Source: JAENVU01 sp963756815 (GTDB lineage: Bacteria > Actinomycetota > Acidimicrobiia > IMCC26256 > JAENVU01). Taken from it: DNA of 64,000 nt. Made by a program: the position numbers and the translations under genes. Where the stretch lies: assembly GCA_963756815.1 (NCBI GenBank), contig CAVWPR010000002.1, positions 62,001-126,000 on the forward strand, in the 5' to 3' direction. Within the stretch, counting starts at the first letter, position 1; each line of letters opens with the position of its first letter. Below are positions 10,980 to 20,424 of this stretch, piece by piece. The notes under the pieces are model-generated. The model was not told where the DNA came from, did not search any database, and worked only from the letters and a program-made list of their open reading frames with translations.

Positions 10980-11687
10980 TCAGGACGCGAGCTTCGCCAC
11001 TTCCGTCTTCGGTTCCTCGAAGTCGTGGCCGCCGGGGACGTCGGACTTGCCGGCGTAGGTGTCGCGGTACTCGTAGCCGCACAGCTCGCCGATCTCGAAC
11101 ATCAGCTCGTCGGTGATCTGACGGAGCACGAGACGGTCGTCGCCGCGGTTCATGTAGTGCTCCGTCGCCAGCGGCGGGCCGAAGCGGATCGTGAGCTTGC
11201 GGAACAGACGGGGCAGCTTGGCGTCGGTCGGCTGGCACTCGTCGGTCCCCACGAGACCGACGGGCACGATCGGCGCACCGGTCGAGAGCGCGAGCCGGGC
11301 GACGCCGGTCTTGCCCTTGTGGAGGTAGCCGTCGCGAGTGCGGGTGCCCTCCGGGTAGATGCCGAACACGCCGCCGTGCTCGAGGACCTCGGTCGCGGCG
11401 GCGAGCGCGCCCTCGGACGCGGAGCCACCCTCCCGCCGGATCGGGATCTGCCCGACGGCACGGAAGAACCAGGCGGTCTTGGGATCGTCGAAGTACTCGG
11501 CCTTGGCCACGAACGTCACCCGGCGACGGACGATCAGCGGGATGAAGATCGAGTCGAGGAAGGACCGGTGGTTCGAGGCGAGGATGACCGCGCCCCGCTT
11601 CGGCAGGTGCTCCTTGCCCTCGACGCGGATCCGGTAGACGAGATACAGGATCGGCGTGAGGACGATCTTCACGATCCAGTAGGCCAC
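10980..11687 (-). CDS. plsC: 1-acyl-sn-glycerol-3-phosphate acyltransferase
   Basis: A 235-residue protein from GTG 11687, with GGGGGGA as a good ribosome-binding site. An N-terminal hydrophobic segment (IVKIVLTPILYLVYRI) is followed by the acyltransferase motifs SNHRSFLDS (NHx4D) and GIYPEGTRTRDG. The enzyme adds the second acyl chain to lysophosphatidate at the inner membrane face during phospholipid synthesis. The ORF is open further upstream, but that part is a shadow of the aminotransferase. It follows the aminotransferase gene on the same strand with a 50-bp gap. Confidence 0.92.
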   Translation of the reverse strand: MAYWIVKIVLTPILYLVYRIRVEGKEHLPKRGAVILASNHRSFLDSIFIPLIVRRRVTFVAKAEYFDDPKTAWFFRAVGQIPIRREGGSASEGALAAATEVLEHGGVFGIYPEGTRTRDGYLHKGKTGVARLALSTGAPIVPVGLVGTDECQPTDAKLPRLFRKLTIRFGPPLATEHYMNRGDDRLVLRQITDELMFEIGELCGYEYRDTYAGKSDVPGGHDFEEPKTEVAKLAS

Positions 11688-11737
11688 GCAATCCCCCCGA
11701 TCGGTCGGCCCGGCGACTCTAGGACCGCTTCGGCCGG

Positions 11738-12913
11738 TCAGCCGAGCTTGGTGAGCGCCTTCCGGATGCCGCGGACCGCCTGCCCGATCCGCTGCTCGTT
11801 CTCCACGAGGGCGAAGCGCACGAATCCCTCCCCGCCCGGTCCGAACCCGACGCCCGGCGACACCGCGACCTTGGCGTCCTGGACGAGCATCTTGCAGAAC
11901 TCGAGGCTGCCCATCTCCTCGTACGGCTCGGGCAGCGGTGCCCACACGAACATCGTGCCCTTGGGCTTGGGGATGTCCCAGCCGGTGCGGGCCAGGCCGT
12001 CGCACAGCGCGTCGCGCCGCCCGAGGTAGACCGCGTTCACCTCGCGCGGGTAGTCGGGCGCCTCGTTCATCGCGACGATCGACGCGATCTGGATCGGCTG
12101 GAACGTCCCGTAGTCGAGGTAGCTCTTCAGCCGCGCGAGCGCGCCGACGACCTCGGCGTTGCCGAGCATGAACCCGACGCGCCAGCCCGCCATCGAGAAG
12201 CTCTTGGTGAGGCTGTAGATCTCGACCGCGACCTCCTCCGCGCCCGGGACCTGCAGCAGTGACGGCGGGTCGTACCCGTCGAAGCCGAGATCGGCGTACG
12301 CGAAGTCGTGGACGAGCAGCACCGAGTGGTCGCGGGCGAACTGCACCATGCGGGTCATGAAGTCGAGGTCGACGCACGTGCCCGTGGGGTTGTGCGGGAA
12401 CGACATCACCACGACGCGCGGTCGGGGCCACGCCTGCTCCCACGCCGCGTGCAGGTTGGCGAAGAAGTCCTCGCCCGGGCCCATGCGCACGTAGTGCACG
12501 CCGGCGCCGGCGAGGATCGGCCCCCAGATGTGGATCGGGTAGCTCGGGCTCGGCACCAGTGCGGTGTCGCCGGGGCCGAGCAGCACCCACATCAGGTGGG
12601 AGAAGCCCTCCTTCGCGCCGATGGTGACACACACCTGCGTCTCCGGATCGAGCCCGATGCCGAACTTCCGCTGGTACAGGTCGGTGATCGCGAGGCGCAG
12701 CCGGGGCAGGCCGCGCGTCGCCGAGTACCGGTGGTTCCGCGGGTTGCGCGCGGCCTCGGCCAGCTTCTCGACCGCGATCTGCGGCGACGGCACGTCGGGG
12801 TTGCCGAACCCGAGGTCGATCACGTCCTCACCGGCTCGCCGGGCTGCCATCTTGAGCGCATCGATCTCGGCGAACGCGTACGGCGGCAGGGCGTGGATGC
12901 GGCGGAACTCCAT
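11738..12913 (-). CDS. PLP-dependent class I/II aminotransferase
   Basis: A 391-residue protein from ATG 12913 (MEFRRIHALPPYAFAEID). Fold-type I features are IDLGFGNPDVPSP, the N-P-T-G motif in SFPHNPTGTCVDLDF and the PLP lysine in SLTKSFSMAGWRVGF. The C-terminal arginine is probably in GFVRFALVENE. The family interconverts amino acids and keto acids; the sequence resembles the AlaA / LL-diaminopimelate-aminotransferase branch, but the exact substrate cannot be set from sequence alone. The reading frame extends to 13480 only through the neighbouring broken lipoprotein gene, so the downstream ATG is favoured. Confidence 0.9.
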   Translation of the reverse strand: MEFRRIHALPPYAFAEIDALKMAARRAGEDVIDLGFGNPDVPSPQIAVEKLAEAARNPRNHRYSATRGLPRLRLAITDLYQRKFGIGLDPETQVCVTIGAKEGFSHLMWVLLGPGDTALVPSPSYPIHIWGPILAGAGVHYVRMGPGEDFFANLHAAWEQAWPRPRVVVMSFPHNPTGTCVDLDFMTRMVQFARDHSVLLVHDFAYADLGFDGYDPPSLLQVPGAEEVAVEIYSLTKSFSMAGWRVGFMLGNAEVVGALARLKSYLDYGTFQPIQIASIVAMNEAPDYPREVNAVYLGRRDALCDGLARTGWDIPKPKGTMFVWAPLPEPYEEMGSLEFCKMLVQDAKVAVSPGVGFGPGGEGFVRFALVENEQRIGQAVRGIRKALTKLG

Positions 12914-12984
12914 GACGCGCAGCCTACGGCCCGTCGGGACGGATCGAAGGACAGTAAGGAGGAGCCGTTGCCGGTGACTCCGGC

Positions 12985-13473
12985 TCAGCGCGACGACACG
13001 ACGACGAGCGCGGTGGAGCTCCCGAGCGAGCCGGAGCCCGACCGGCACAGTGAGCCATCCCGCAGAACCGCCAGCACCAGCGAGCGCATGACGGGGCGAC
13101 TCCCGCGCGAGTCCTTCATGGACGCGACCCCGGCATCCCGTGTCGACGATCGACTGCAGTCGGTCGACGAGCCGCACGGTGTCGTCGACCAGTCCGCGGC
13201 TTCGGCGGCACCGCCTCGGTTCGGTACACACGCTCCACCTCGCGACACCACGGCCTGAGCGCAGAGATGGCGTCGCCCATCGCGCCGCCCCGTCGGACTG
13301 CGCCCGTGCCGCTCCGCCACGACGTGGGCCTCCGTCGTGGACGTCGTGGTCCGCGTCGGACCGCACTTGCCCGATTCGCACGTCGTCGACCGTCCGCTGC
13401 ACGCGGCGACGGTGGCCACGACGAGCACCGCGACGCACCACGTTGCTGCCGGCCGGTCCACGGCACCCAGCAT
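12985..13473 (-). CDS. Small lipoprotein, frameshifted, function unknown
   Basis: It starts at ATG 13473 with a signal sequence and lipobox (AVLVVATVAACSG), followed by a Thr-rich linker (TRTTTSTTEAH). The coding signal then moves to a second frame (GGAMGDAISALRPWCREVERVY), then a third (VDDTVRLVDRLQSIVDTG), and returns to the first for the C terminus (MRSLVLAVLRDGS) ending at 12985. The frame of highest third-position GC follows this path, and the net shift is zero. It would be a membrane-anchored extracytoplasmic protein of about 160 residues. I recognise no family. The breaks could be sequencing indels. Confidence 0.55.
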   Translation of the reverse strand: MLGAVDRPAATWCVAVLVVATVAACSGRSTTCESGKCGPTRTTTSTTEAHVVAERHGRSPTGRRDGRRHLCAQAVVSRGGACVPNRGGAAEAADWSTTPCGSSTDCSRSSTRDAGVASMKDSRGSRPVMRSLVLAVLRDGSLCRSGSGSLGSSTALVVVSSR

Positions 13474-13585
13474 GACCCACGGAGCCGAGACCGGCGACGG
13501 CACGACCTGGTCCCGCGACGAGATCGGGCGCAGGCCGGCGGCCGCGCGAAGGTCGGCGGACTCTTCTGGAAGCTGTTCAGGCGAG

Positions 13586-14688
13586 CTAGGTGACCTGCGT
13601 GCCGTCGGGTCGGAAGACGGTGAAGGTGTGGCCGTCGAACTTCGCGGTCCAGCCCGGCAGGTGCACGACGTGATGGTGGTGGTCGCAGAGCGAGACGATG
13701 TTGATCAGGGTGGTGGCGACCGCCGTGTCTCCAGTGGATGACGTGATGCGCCTGGGTCCAGCCGTGGGGCGGGTGCAGCCGGGATAGCGACAGCCGCCGT
13801 CGCGGGTACTGGCGGGCCCGGTCGAGCTGGGGTGGGATCGTGCGGCGGGACCGGCCGACGTCGAGGGGGAGCCCGTCGGGTCCGGTCACGACCCTGCTCA
13901 CGGTGCAGTCGCAGAGCATCCGCTCGACGTCTGATGGGTGGAGCGTGCCGGTGTACTGGCCGTCGATGCGGCCCCAGGCCTCGCCGGTGAGGGTGGTCCA
14001 GTCGATCACGACCGAACACGACGGGCTTGGCCCGCACCGGACCGTCCGGCACCGGCGAGGTTGGCGAGCGCGAGCTCGGCCATCCGCACGAGGGCGTCGG
14101 CCCGTCGGCGGGCCGGGGTGCGGGCGTCGTCGTCGGAGGGTGGGTCGGTGAGCGCGTGGAGCGCGGTGGCCACGATCTCGGCGCCGCTCGAGGAGAGCTC
14201 GCCGTTGAGGAGCGTCGTCGCCCGTCGTAGGTGCGGGAGATCGTGACGCCCGTCGTGCGCGGCGCGGCTCGGTCCCGTCGGCCCGTGCACAGCTCCGGAA
14301 GTGCGCGCACGCCCGCCGCAACTCCCGCTGGTCGTCGGCGTCGGGCGAGGAAGCAGGAACGTGTCCTCCAGCGCACGCAGCTTCAGGTCGTGACCCTCCA
14401 CGCGCGCGGCGGCGATCGTCCGCGCCGCGCCGCCGGTGATCTCGCCGTCGCGCCACGCGGCACCGATCTTCGGCAGCAGCTCGCACACCCGCCGGCCTCG
14501 ATCGACGCCCGTGCGTCGCCCTCGCGCATCCCGGTGTGACGCCGCAACCACGCCTGCGTCGACGGCGAACCATCCGCCGCGCCCGATCCCGCGCTGATGA
14601 CCCGCCCACGCCAGCTGCGCGAAGCTCGGCCTCGAGCCGATCGATCTCGCGCTCGCGACGCGACCAACTCGTCGGCGATCTGCGACAT
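13586..14688 (-). pseudogene. Second DUF222/HNH (13E12 family) relic, many frameshifts
   Basis: Pieces of one DUF222-HNH protein appear in all three reverse frames: MSQIADELVAS (about 14688), REREIDRLEAELR, QLAWAGHQRGIGRGGWFAVDA, RRVCELLPKIGAAWRDGEI, ARTIAAARVEGHDLKLRALE, then IDWTTLTGEAWGRIDGQYTG and VERMLCDCTVSRVVTGPDG. The HNH part is TQAHHVIHWRHGG, and a natural TAG lies at 13586-13588 after FDGHTFTVFRPDGTQVT. At least five frame changes are required. The middle resembles the 5-6 kb relic (CELLP.(T/I)GAAWR(E/D)G). Too many breaks for simple error: a dying copy of the same element is likely. The 5' boundary is approximate. Confidence 0.82.
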
Positions 14689-14908
14689 CGCGCGGACGAC
14701 GACGACCTCGACGATCGAGCAGTGCGACCACGCGGGAACCTCCTCTCACCAGCGACCGACAGGGACTGTGGGTGGTGCGGCTCCGGTGAACGGAGCACAC
14801 GAGGAAGTCCGCACGACCATACCAAACACGCGTTCGGAAGTCAACGAATTCGTCAAGAAATCCGGGATGACTTCGTCGGTCCACGGCCGCTCGTTACCAT
14901 CACCGCCC

Positions 14909-15616
14909 ATGCCGCTCCCCGACCGCGTCGACGCCGTGCTCCTCGACGTCGGCGGCGTGTTCCACCTGCCCGACCACGACCGCATCGTCGCGGCGATGGC
15001 GCGCGCGGGCGTGACCGTCGACCCCGCCGAGCTCGACCGCGCGCACTACGCCGGCGTGCGGGCGCTCACCGACTTCCGCGAGGGCGACCGCGAGATCTGG
15101 CTCGCGTACAACCGCGGCTACGCGCGTGCCCTGGGCGCCGACGGCCGCGTCGAGGAGGTCGCGGAGATCCTGCTGTCGGAGTTCACGACCGGCGGCGTGT
15201 GGACGCGCATCATCCCCGGCGCCAAGGACGCGCTGCGTGCGCATCGCCGCGACCGGCGTCGCGACCGCGATCGTCTCCAACGCCGACGGCTCGGTGGAGG
15301 CGCAGCTCGGCGCCGACGAGATCTGCCAGGTCGGCGCGGGTCGCGGGCGTGGCGGTCGACGCGATCATCGACTCGTCGGTCGTCGGCGTCGCCAAGCCGG
15401 ATCCCGCCATCTTCGCGATCGCGCTCGAGCGGTGCGGCGTGCGCGCCCGAGCACGCGATCCACGTCGGCGACACCCCGGCCGCCGACGTCGACGGCGCAC
15501 GCGCCGCAGGTGTGACACCGGTGCTCGTGGACCCCTACGACGACCATCCCGAGCTCGACGTCACGAAGGTGCGGTCGCTCGCCGACCTCGCCCGGCTCCT
15601 CGCGTCGCGCCGCTGA
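14909..15616 (+). CDS. HAD-family hydrolase, three +1 frameshifts
   Basis: It starts at ATG 14909 (MPLPDRVDAVLLDVGGVFH). The HAD motifs are all present but spread over frames: motif I LLDVGGV (first Asp kept, second replaced by Gly, as in some IA-type HADs), motif II IVSNADGS, motif III KPDPAIFAIAL and motif IV HVGDTPAADVDGARAAG. Frame changes near 15240, 15340 and 15445 each fit one inserted base and cancel, so the 235-residue length and the stop at 15616 are natural. Likely a small-molecule phosphatase or dehalogenase-like enzyme. It is convergent with the GH16 gene. Confidence 0.8.
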   Translation: MPLPDRVDAVLLDVGGVFHLPDHDRIVAAMARAGVTVDPAELDRAHYAGVRALTDFREGDREIWLAYNRGYARALGADGRVEEVAEILLSEFTTGGVWTRIIPGAKDALRAHRRDRRRDRDRLQRRRLGGGAARRRRDLPGRRGSRAWRSTRSSTRRSSASPSRIPPSSRSRSSGAACAPEHAIHVGDTPAADVDGARAAGVTPVLVDPYDDHPELDVTKVRSLADLARLLASRR

Positions 15617-15635
15617 GGCGGCTCCACACCGGCGC

Positions 15636-17523
15636 TCAGCAGCTGCCGGTGGTGCAGACGGCGTGGTGGTCGCGGGCTGCCAGACCCGAACGCTGTCCCA
15701 CTCGACCGTGGGCTTCGGGAAGAGCGCGGCGCCCAGCACGTCGGCGTCGAGCGGGCGCACCGCCTCCTTCGTCCAGTCGAACTCGTCCTGGTTGTTGCCG
15801 AACGCCAGGTTCAGGATGAGGTGGTTGAACCCGGACGCGACGTCGGTCCCGGGGGGCGACGTCCACCGCTTCACGCCGTCGAGGTAGAGCTCATAGCGCG
15901 TCGGGGTCCAGTTCAGACCCACCGTGTGGTAGCCGGCCGACAGGTCGACGCTGTCCGCGAGCGAGCACGTCGCCGACGACGGTGTCACGGCTGCGAGTGG
16001 CACGCTCCCCCGGCACGGCGAGCCGTCGGCGGCGATCCCGACGTCGCCGTCGGTGCCGGTCGACACGTTGGACCCGGTCCCCCACCAGTACGTCCCGCGC
16101 AGCGTGCGCGCGTCGCGGTCGAAGCCCTCCAGCACGTCGAGCTCGTAGCTCCACGGCTTCCAGTCGCGCAGCCACAGCGCCGGCCACAGCGCGAAGCCCT
16201 TGGGCATCCGCACCCGCGCCTCCACGTAGCCGTACTCGAACGCGAAGCTCTTGGCGCTGTTGAGCATCCCCGAGCGGAAGCGGTACGGGACCCGGCTCGC
16301 GTCCTCCGGCAGCAGGTGGTGCGGGTCGTAGTACTGCGGGCACTGCGCCGGCGGGTACAGCCGACGCAGCACGCCCACCGGGTAGTACGCGCCCGGGACC
16401 GGCTCCGTCGTCAGTCGCTGTTGGAGCACCGACACGGTGCGACCGCCGTCCGAGTCCGACGTCAGCACCGAGTTGGCCGGCGTGTACCACTCGAGCTCCT
16501 GGTTGCCCTCGAGCGTCTGCGCGCCCGAGCGCATGCCCGTCGTCCAGTGGGCGGCGGTGAACGCGGGACGGTCGAAGTCGTCGCGGAAGACGACATCCCA
16601 CCGCGCGCCCCGGTCACCGCGGCCGGCGGCGAGGAGGTCGGCGGCGAGGACGGTGAGAGCGGTGCCGGCGCCAGGGCAGGTGCGGCGACCGGTGCGCCGC
16701 TCGGGCACCGGGTCTCGACGATCGTCGCGGTCGCGGTGCTCGGCCCGACGAGGTCGGCCGATCGGATCGTCAGATCGAAGCGCTCCGGACCCTCCGTGCT
16801 CGAGTCGGCCGCGGTCGCGACCGCGATCGGCACGACCCGCGTCGATCCGGACGGGAACACGACCGTGCTCCGGAGGGGCGTGTAGTCGGCCGGGGCGATC
16901 GCTCCGGCGTCCGTGGTCTCCACGGTCGCGACGACGGGCCGGTCGTAGGGATGCGACAGGTGCGCGCGGAACCCGGCCACACCGCCCTCGCCGATGTGCA
17001 CGTCGCTCATGAGCACGCGCGGCCGGTCGTCGTTGAGGATCCGGATCCGCTCGACGGACCGGCCGAGCCGCGCGCCGTGGACGGACTCGAGCCGGACCGC
17101 CAGCGTCTCGTCGTCCTCGGTGCGCGTGTCACCGACCACGGGCACGGTGACGACCTTCGCCGTCGTCCCGGACGCGAACCTCACCCGGCGGCGTACCGGC
17201 GCGTAGTCGTGGTCGGCGGCGGTCGCGGTGCCGTCGACGGTGGTGACCGTCACCGTCACGGGCGCCGCCGCCGGTGCGTCGAGCATCACCGGGATCGGGA
17301 CCGTGACCGCGCCGGCGTCGCCCTCCACCCGGTCGACCCGGGCCATGGCGACGGACAGGCGCGGCCCGGCGCCGTCCGCGTCGGCGATGCGCACGCAGGC
17401 GACGAGCACGAGCAGACCGAGTGCCACCAGCGCACCGGCGAGCCCGAGGATCGGCACCCGGCGACGCGCCGGACCGGCGGCGGGGCGTGCCCGGCCCCGG
17501 AGCCGGTTCGGTTGTCCCTCCAC
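15636..17523 (-). CDS. Membrane-anchored Calx-beta repeat / GH16 glycoside hydrolase, two frameshifts
   Basis: From GTG 17523 the protein begins with a basic stretch and one transmembrane anchor (VPILGLAGALVALGLLVLVAC). Two Calx-beta-type repeats follow (VDGTATAADHDYAPV and DAGAIAPADYTPLRSTVVFPSG are typical cores). After a frame change near 16.65 kb a GH16 beta-jelly-roll follows (FRDDFDRPAFTAAHW; YVEARVRMPKGFALWPALWL; SYELDVLEGF). The usual catalytic ExDxxE core is represented by the ELDVLE stretch. The end needs another frame change (RDHHAVCTTGSC). GH16 enzymes cleave or transglycosylate beta-glucans and galactans. It is divergent from the polysaccharide operon, so it may trim or link the exported polymer. 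Confidence 0.8.
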
Positions 17524-17626
17524 CACAGGTCCACTCCCGCTCGCCCCGGGGTCGGGGGTTTTCAGCGGTTTCGTACCATATGTCGCACCCGGCGGCCCGG
17601 CAAGCGCATCGGCAGCCGCGCGGCGG

Positions 17627-17644
17627 ATATCGCCAAATTCGGGG
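17627..17644 (-). promoter_or_regulatory. Degenerate copy of the surface-polysaccharide promoter motif
   Basis: On the reverse strand CCCCGAATTTGGCGATAT lies 104 bp upstream of the GH16 start. It matches 14 of 18 positions of CCCCAACCTTGGGGATAT, the motif seen upstream of the giant secreted protein (30462). A -10-like TATGGT lies downstream of it. The match is imperfect, so this site is tentative. Confidence 0.4.
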
Positions 17645-17681
17645 ACGCACACCGGTCTCCCGATCCGGACAATGCGGATGT

Positions 17682-18842
17682 ATGGGATCGGCTGAGTCCA
17701 ACGAACATCCGAATCCCGCGTTCCAGGAGCTCCTCGTCCACGGCGACGACCGGCCGCGACCACCCGCGCCACCGCGGGTGGTGGCCGAGCTCCTCGCGTT
17801 GCGCGGTCCGGCGGGCGACTTCGTCGTGCCCGCGGGCAGCGATTCGTGGCGGCCGTTGCTCGCGTACAACCGCCTCCGGCCCGGACGGGTGCGCCTGGCG
17901 CGCGCCGGGCTCGCGGTCGCCATCGCGAGCGGGTTGGGACGGTTGGTCGGCGAGCGACGCGTCCTGACCGCGCGCCCCGGCGACCGCGTGCTCCTCGACC
18001 ACCTCTCGACCGCGCTCGGCGAACCCGGTCTCGTCTTCGCCGGGACCGACCGCCCGTGCCGCGACTTCGTGACGCCGGTGCTCCAGCTGTTCGCGCCCGG
18101 CGGACGTTGCGTCGGCTTCGCCAAGCTCGGGTGGGACGGCGTCACACGGCGCATGATCGACGCCGAGGCCGATGCGCTCCGGCGGGTGCGCGCCGCGTCC
18201 CCGGCCGGCGTGCGCGTGCCCGAGGTCCTGTGGCACGGCACGTGGCAGGGGCTCACGGTGATGGTGACCGCGCCGATGCCCACCGACATCCGCCGACTCC
18301 CCCGCCGCGCGCGCGTGCCGGTGGAGCCGCTCGCCGAGATCGCAGCCGTCGACGGCGGGGTGGTCGCGACGCCGATCGCGGCGTCCGACTACCTGCGCGA
18401 CGCCGTCGAGACCGGGTTCCGCGCCGCGACGCTCGGGCGTCGCGACGTGCTCCAGCGGGCCGAGCGCACGGAGTCCGAGTTCGGCCCGGTGAGCCTGACC
18501 TTCGGTCGCTGGCACGGCGACTGGGTCCCGTGGAACCTCGGACGCACACGCGAGTCGTTGTTCGCGTGGGACTGGGCGTACAGCGCACCGGCGGTGCCGC
18601 TCGGATTCGACGCGCTGCACTTCGCCGCCCTTCCCGAAGAGGTGCTCGGCGGCGCGAGCCGCAGCGAGGCCGCGACCCACGCGGTCGAGGTGAGCACGCC
18701 GGCGCTCCGGGCGCTCGGGCTCGACGCCGAGCAGGTCCGGGCCGTCGCCGCGCTCCACCGGCTCGAGCTCGAGCTCCGCGACACACGGGCCTGGCTGCAG
18801 CGCCGGTCCGAGCCCGCGGCGTCGGGGAAGGAATCTGCGTGA
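17682..18842 (+). CDS. APH-like phosphotransferase in the polysaccharide operon
   Basis: A 386-residue protein from ATG 17682 (MGSAESNEHPNPAFQELLV). The C-terminal half holds the kinase-fold catalytic loop FGRWHGDWVPWNLGR and the metal-binding Asp in FAWDWAYSA, matching aminoglycoside-phosphotransferase-like proteins (HGDxxxxN ... D). The N-terminal lobe is less clear. Such kinases occur inside actinobacterial exopolysaccharide clusters, where their substrate is not established to my knowledge; sugar or lipid-linked sugar is a guess. It is the first gene of a compact operon: its TGA overlaps the flippase GTG (GTGA). Confidence 0.75.
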   Translation: MGSAESNEHPNPAFQELLVHGDDRPRPPAPPRVVAELLALRGPAGDFVVPAGSDSWRPLLAYNRLRPGRVRLARAGLAVAIASGLGRLVGERRVLTARPGDRVLLDHLSTALGEPGLVFAGTDRPCRDFVTPVLQLFAPGGRCVGFAKLGWDGVTRRMIDAEADALRRVRAASPAGVRVPEVLWHGTWQGLTVMVTAPMPTDIRRLPRRARVPVEPLAEIAAVDGGVVATPIAASDYLRDAVETGFRAATLGRRDVLQRAERTESEFGPVSLTFGRWHGDWVPWNLGRTRESLFAWDWAYSAPAVPLGFDALHFAALPEEVLGGASRSEAATHAVEVSTPALRALGLDAEQVRAVAALHRLELELRDTRAWLQRRSEPAASGKESA

Positions 18843-20424
18843 GCGCGCCCGCGACGGTCGCCGCGCCGCCGGGCGCCGAGCACGTCCGCGCCGTCGCGCG
18901 CGGTGGCGCGCTGAACCTCGTCGGCTCGATCATCTACGGCGCCGCGAACTTCGCGTTCCTCGCGGTGATCACCAACGCGCTCGGCGCGGAGCGCGCCGGG
19001 CCGGTGATCGTCGCCATCGCGATCTTCACGGTCGTGAGCCGCGTCGCGGAGCTCGGTGCCAGCACCGGGCTCGTCCGCATGATCAGCCGCGACCGGGCCG
19101 TCGGACACCCCGAGCGCATCACGCCCACCATCCTCGCCGCCTGCCTGCCGGTGCTCGCCGTCGGGGTGGCGTCGGCCGTGCTGCTGCTGTGGTGCGCCCC
19201 GGCGCTCGCCAACGTGTTCGGCGGTGGCCGCCAGACCGCCGCGATCACCGACCAGGTGCGCATCCTGGCGCCGTTCGTCCCGATCGGGTCGCTCTACACG
19301 GTGCTCGTCCAGGGCAGCCGCGGCTTCGGCACCATGACCGTGCTCGTGGTGGTCGACAAGATCGCCCGCGCGTGCGCGCTGCCGGTCCTCGCGGCCGTCG
19401 TCCTCGCTCGCGGCGGCGGCGCGTCGGCGGTCGTCCTCACGTGGGGCCTGACCATCGCCGTCGCCACCGTCGTGACGATCGGCTGCGTCGCGGTCCTCAC
19501 CCGGCGCGCCACCCACGGCGTGACGCCGCCGGCCGACGGCTCGCACCGCAAGGTCGTCGTGTCGTTCTGGTCGTTCGCGCTGCCGCGCGCGGCGGGACAG
19601 TCGTTCGACGTCGCGGTGCTGTGGCTCGACACGCTGCTCGTGGCTGCGCTCATCGGCCCGACCGCGGCCGGCATCTACGCCGCCGGGACGCGGTTCCTCC
19701 TCATCGGTACGTTCACCGCCGAGGCCATCCAGCAGGCCGTCGCGCCGCGCATCAGCTCGCTCATCACGCTCGGCCAGCGCGACGACGCCCATGCGGTCAT
19801 CACCCAGGCGACGAGCTGGCAGGCCGCGATCACCTGGCCCGTGTACCTCGGCGTCATCGCGTTCTCCGGCGTGCTGCTCGGCGTGTTCGGCCCCGAGTAC
19901 GTCCAGGCGCAGTGGGCGCTGATCCTGCTGTCGGTCGGCCTGCTCGTGGCCGTGGTCGGCGGCCCGTCCGACGCGGTGATCCTCATGAGCGGCCGCAGCC
20001 GTCAGAGCCTCGCCAACTCGACGGTCGCGTTCGGCGTGAACCTCTTCGGCAACCTGCTGCTGGTCCCGATCTGGGGCATCTCGGCCGCGGGTGGGGTGTG
20101 GGCCGCGACGCTGATCGTCGCGGCCGGGCTCCCGGCCCTGCAGGCCCGCCGGTCCCTCGGGCTCGCGCCGTGGTCGGCGGAGCTGCGCCGGACGATCCTC
20201 GTCGCCGTCGCGACCGTGGGCACGGCGTGCGTGGCCGCGCTCGTGGCCCTCGGCGACACCTTCGCCGGGCTCGCGGTCGCCGCGGTGCTCGGCGAGCACC
20301 GCCTACGCGCTGCTTCATGTGGCGCCACCGCCAGTCGATCCACCTGCAAGCCCTGCTCGACAGCCTTCGTGGCGCGTCGCGGCGGACCCTTTCCGAACCA
20401 CGACCGATCCTGGAGCACTCATGA
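18839..20424 (+). CDS. Polysaccharide flippase (Wzx/MATE-like), frameshifted near the 3' end
   Basis: From GTG 18839 the protein has about 12-14 hydrophobic helices typical of oligosaccharide flippases: the N-terminal GGALNLVGSIIYGAANFAFL, an internal SFWSFALPRAAGQSFDVAVLW, and LNLFGNLLLVPIWG-like helices late in the protein. It would move undecaprenyl-linked repeat units across the membrane. Near 20.29-20.32 kb the frame shifts; the tail RHRQSIHLQALLDSLRG ends at 20424, where the stop overlaps the next start (ATGA). The preserved overlap suggests the shift is an assembly indel. Confidence 0.85.
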
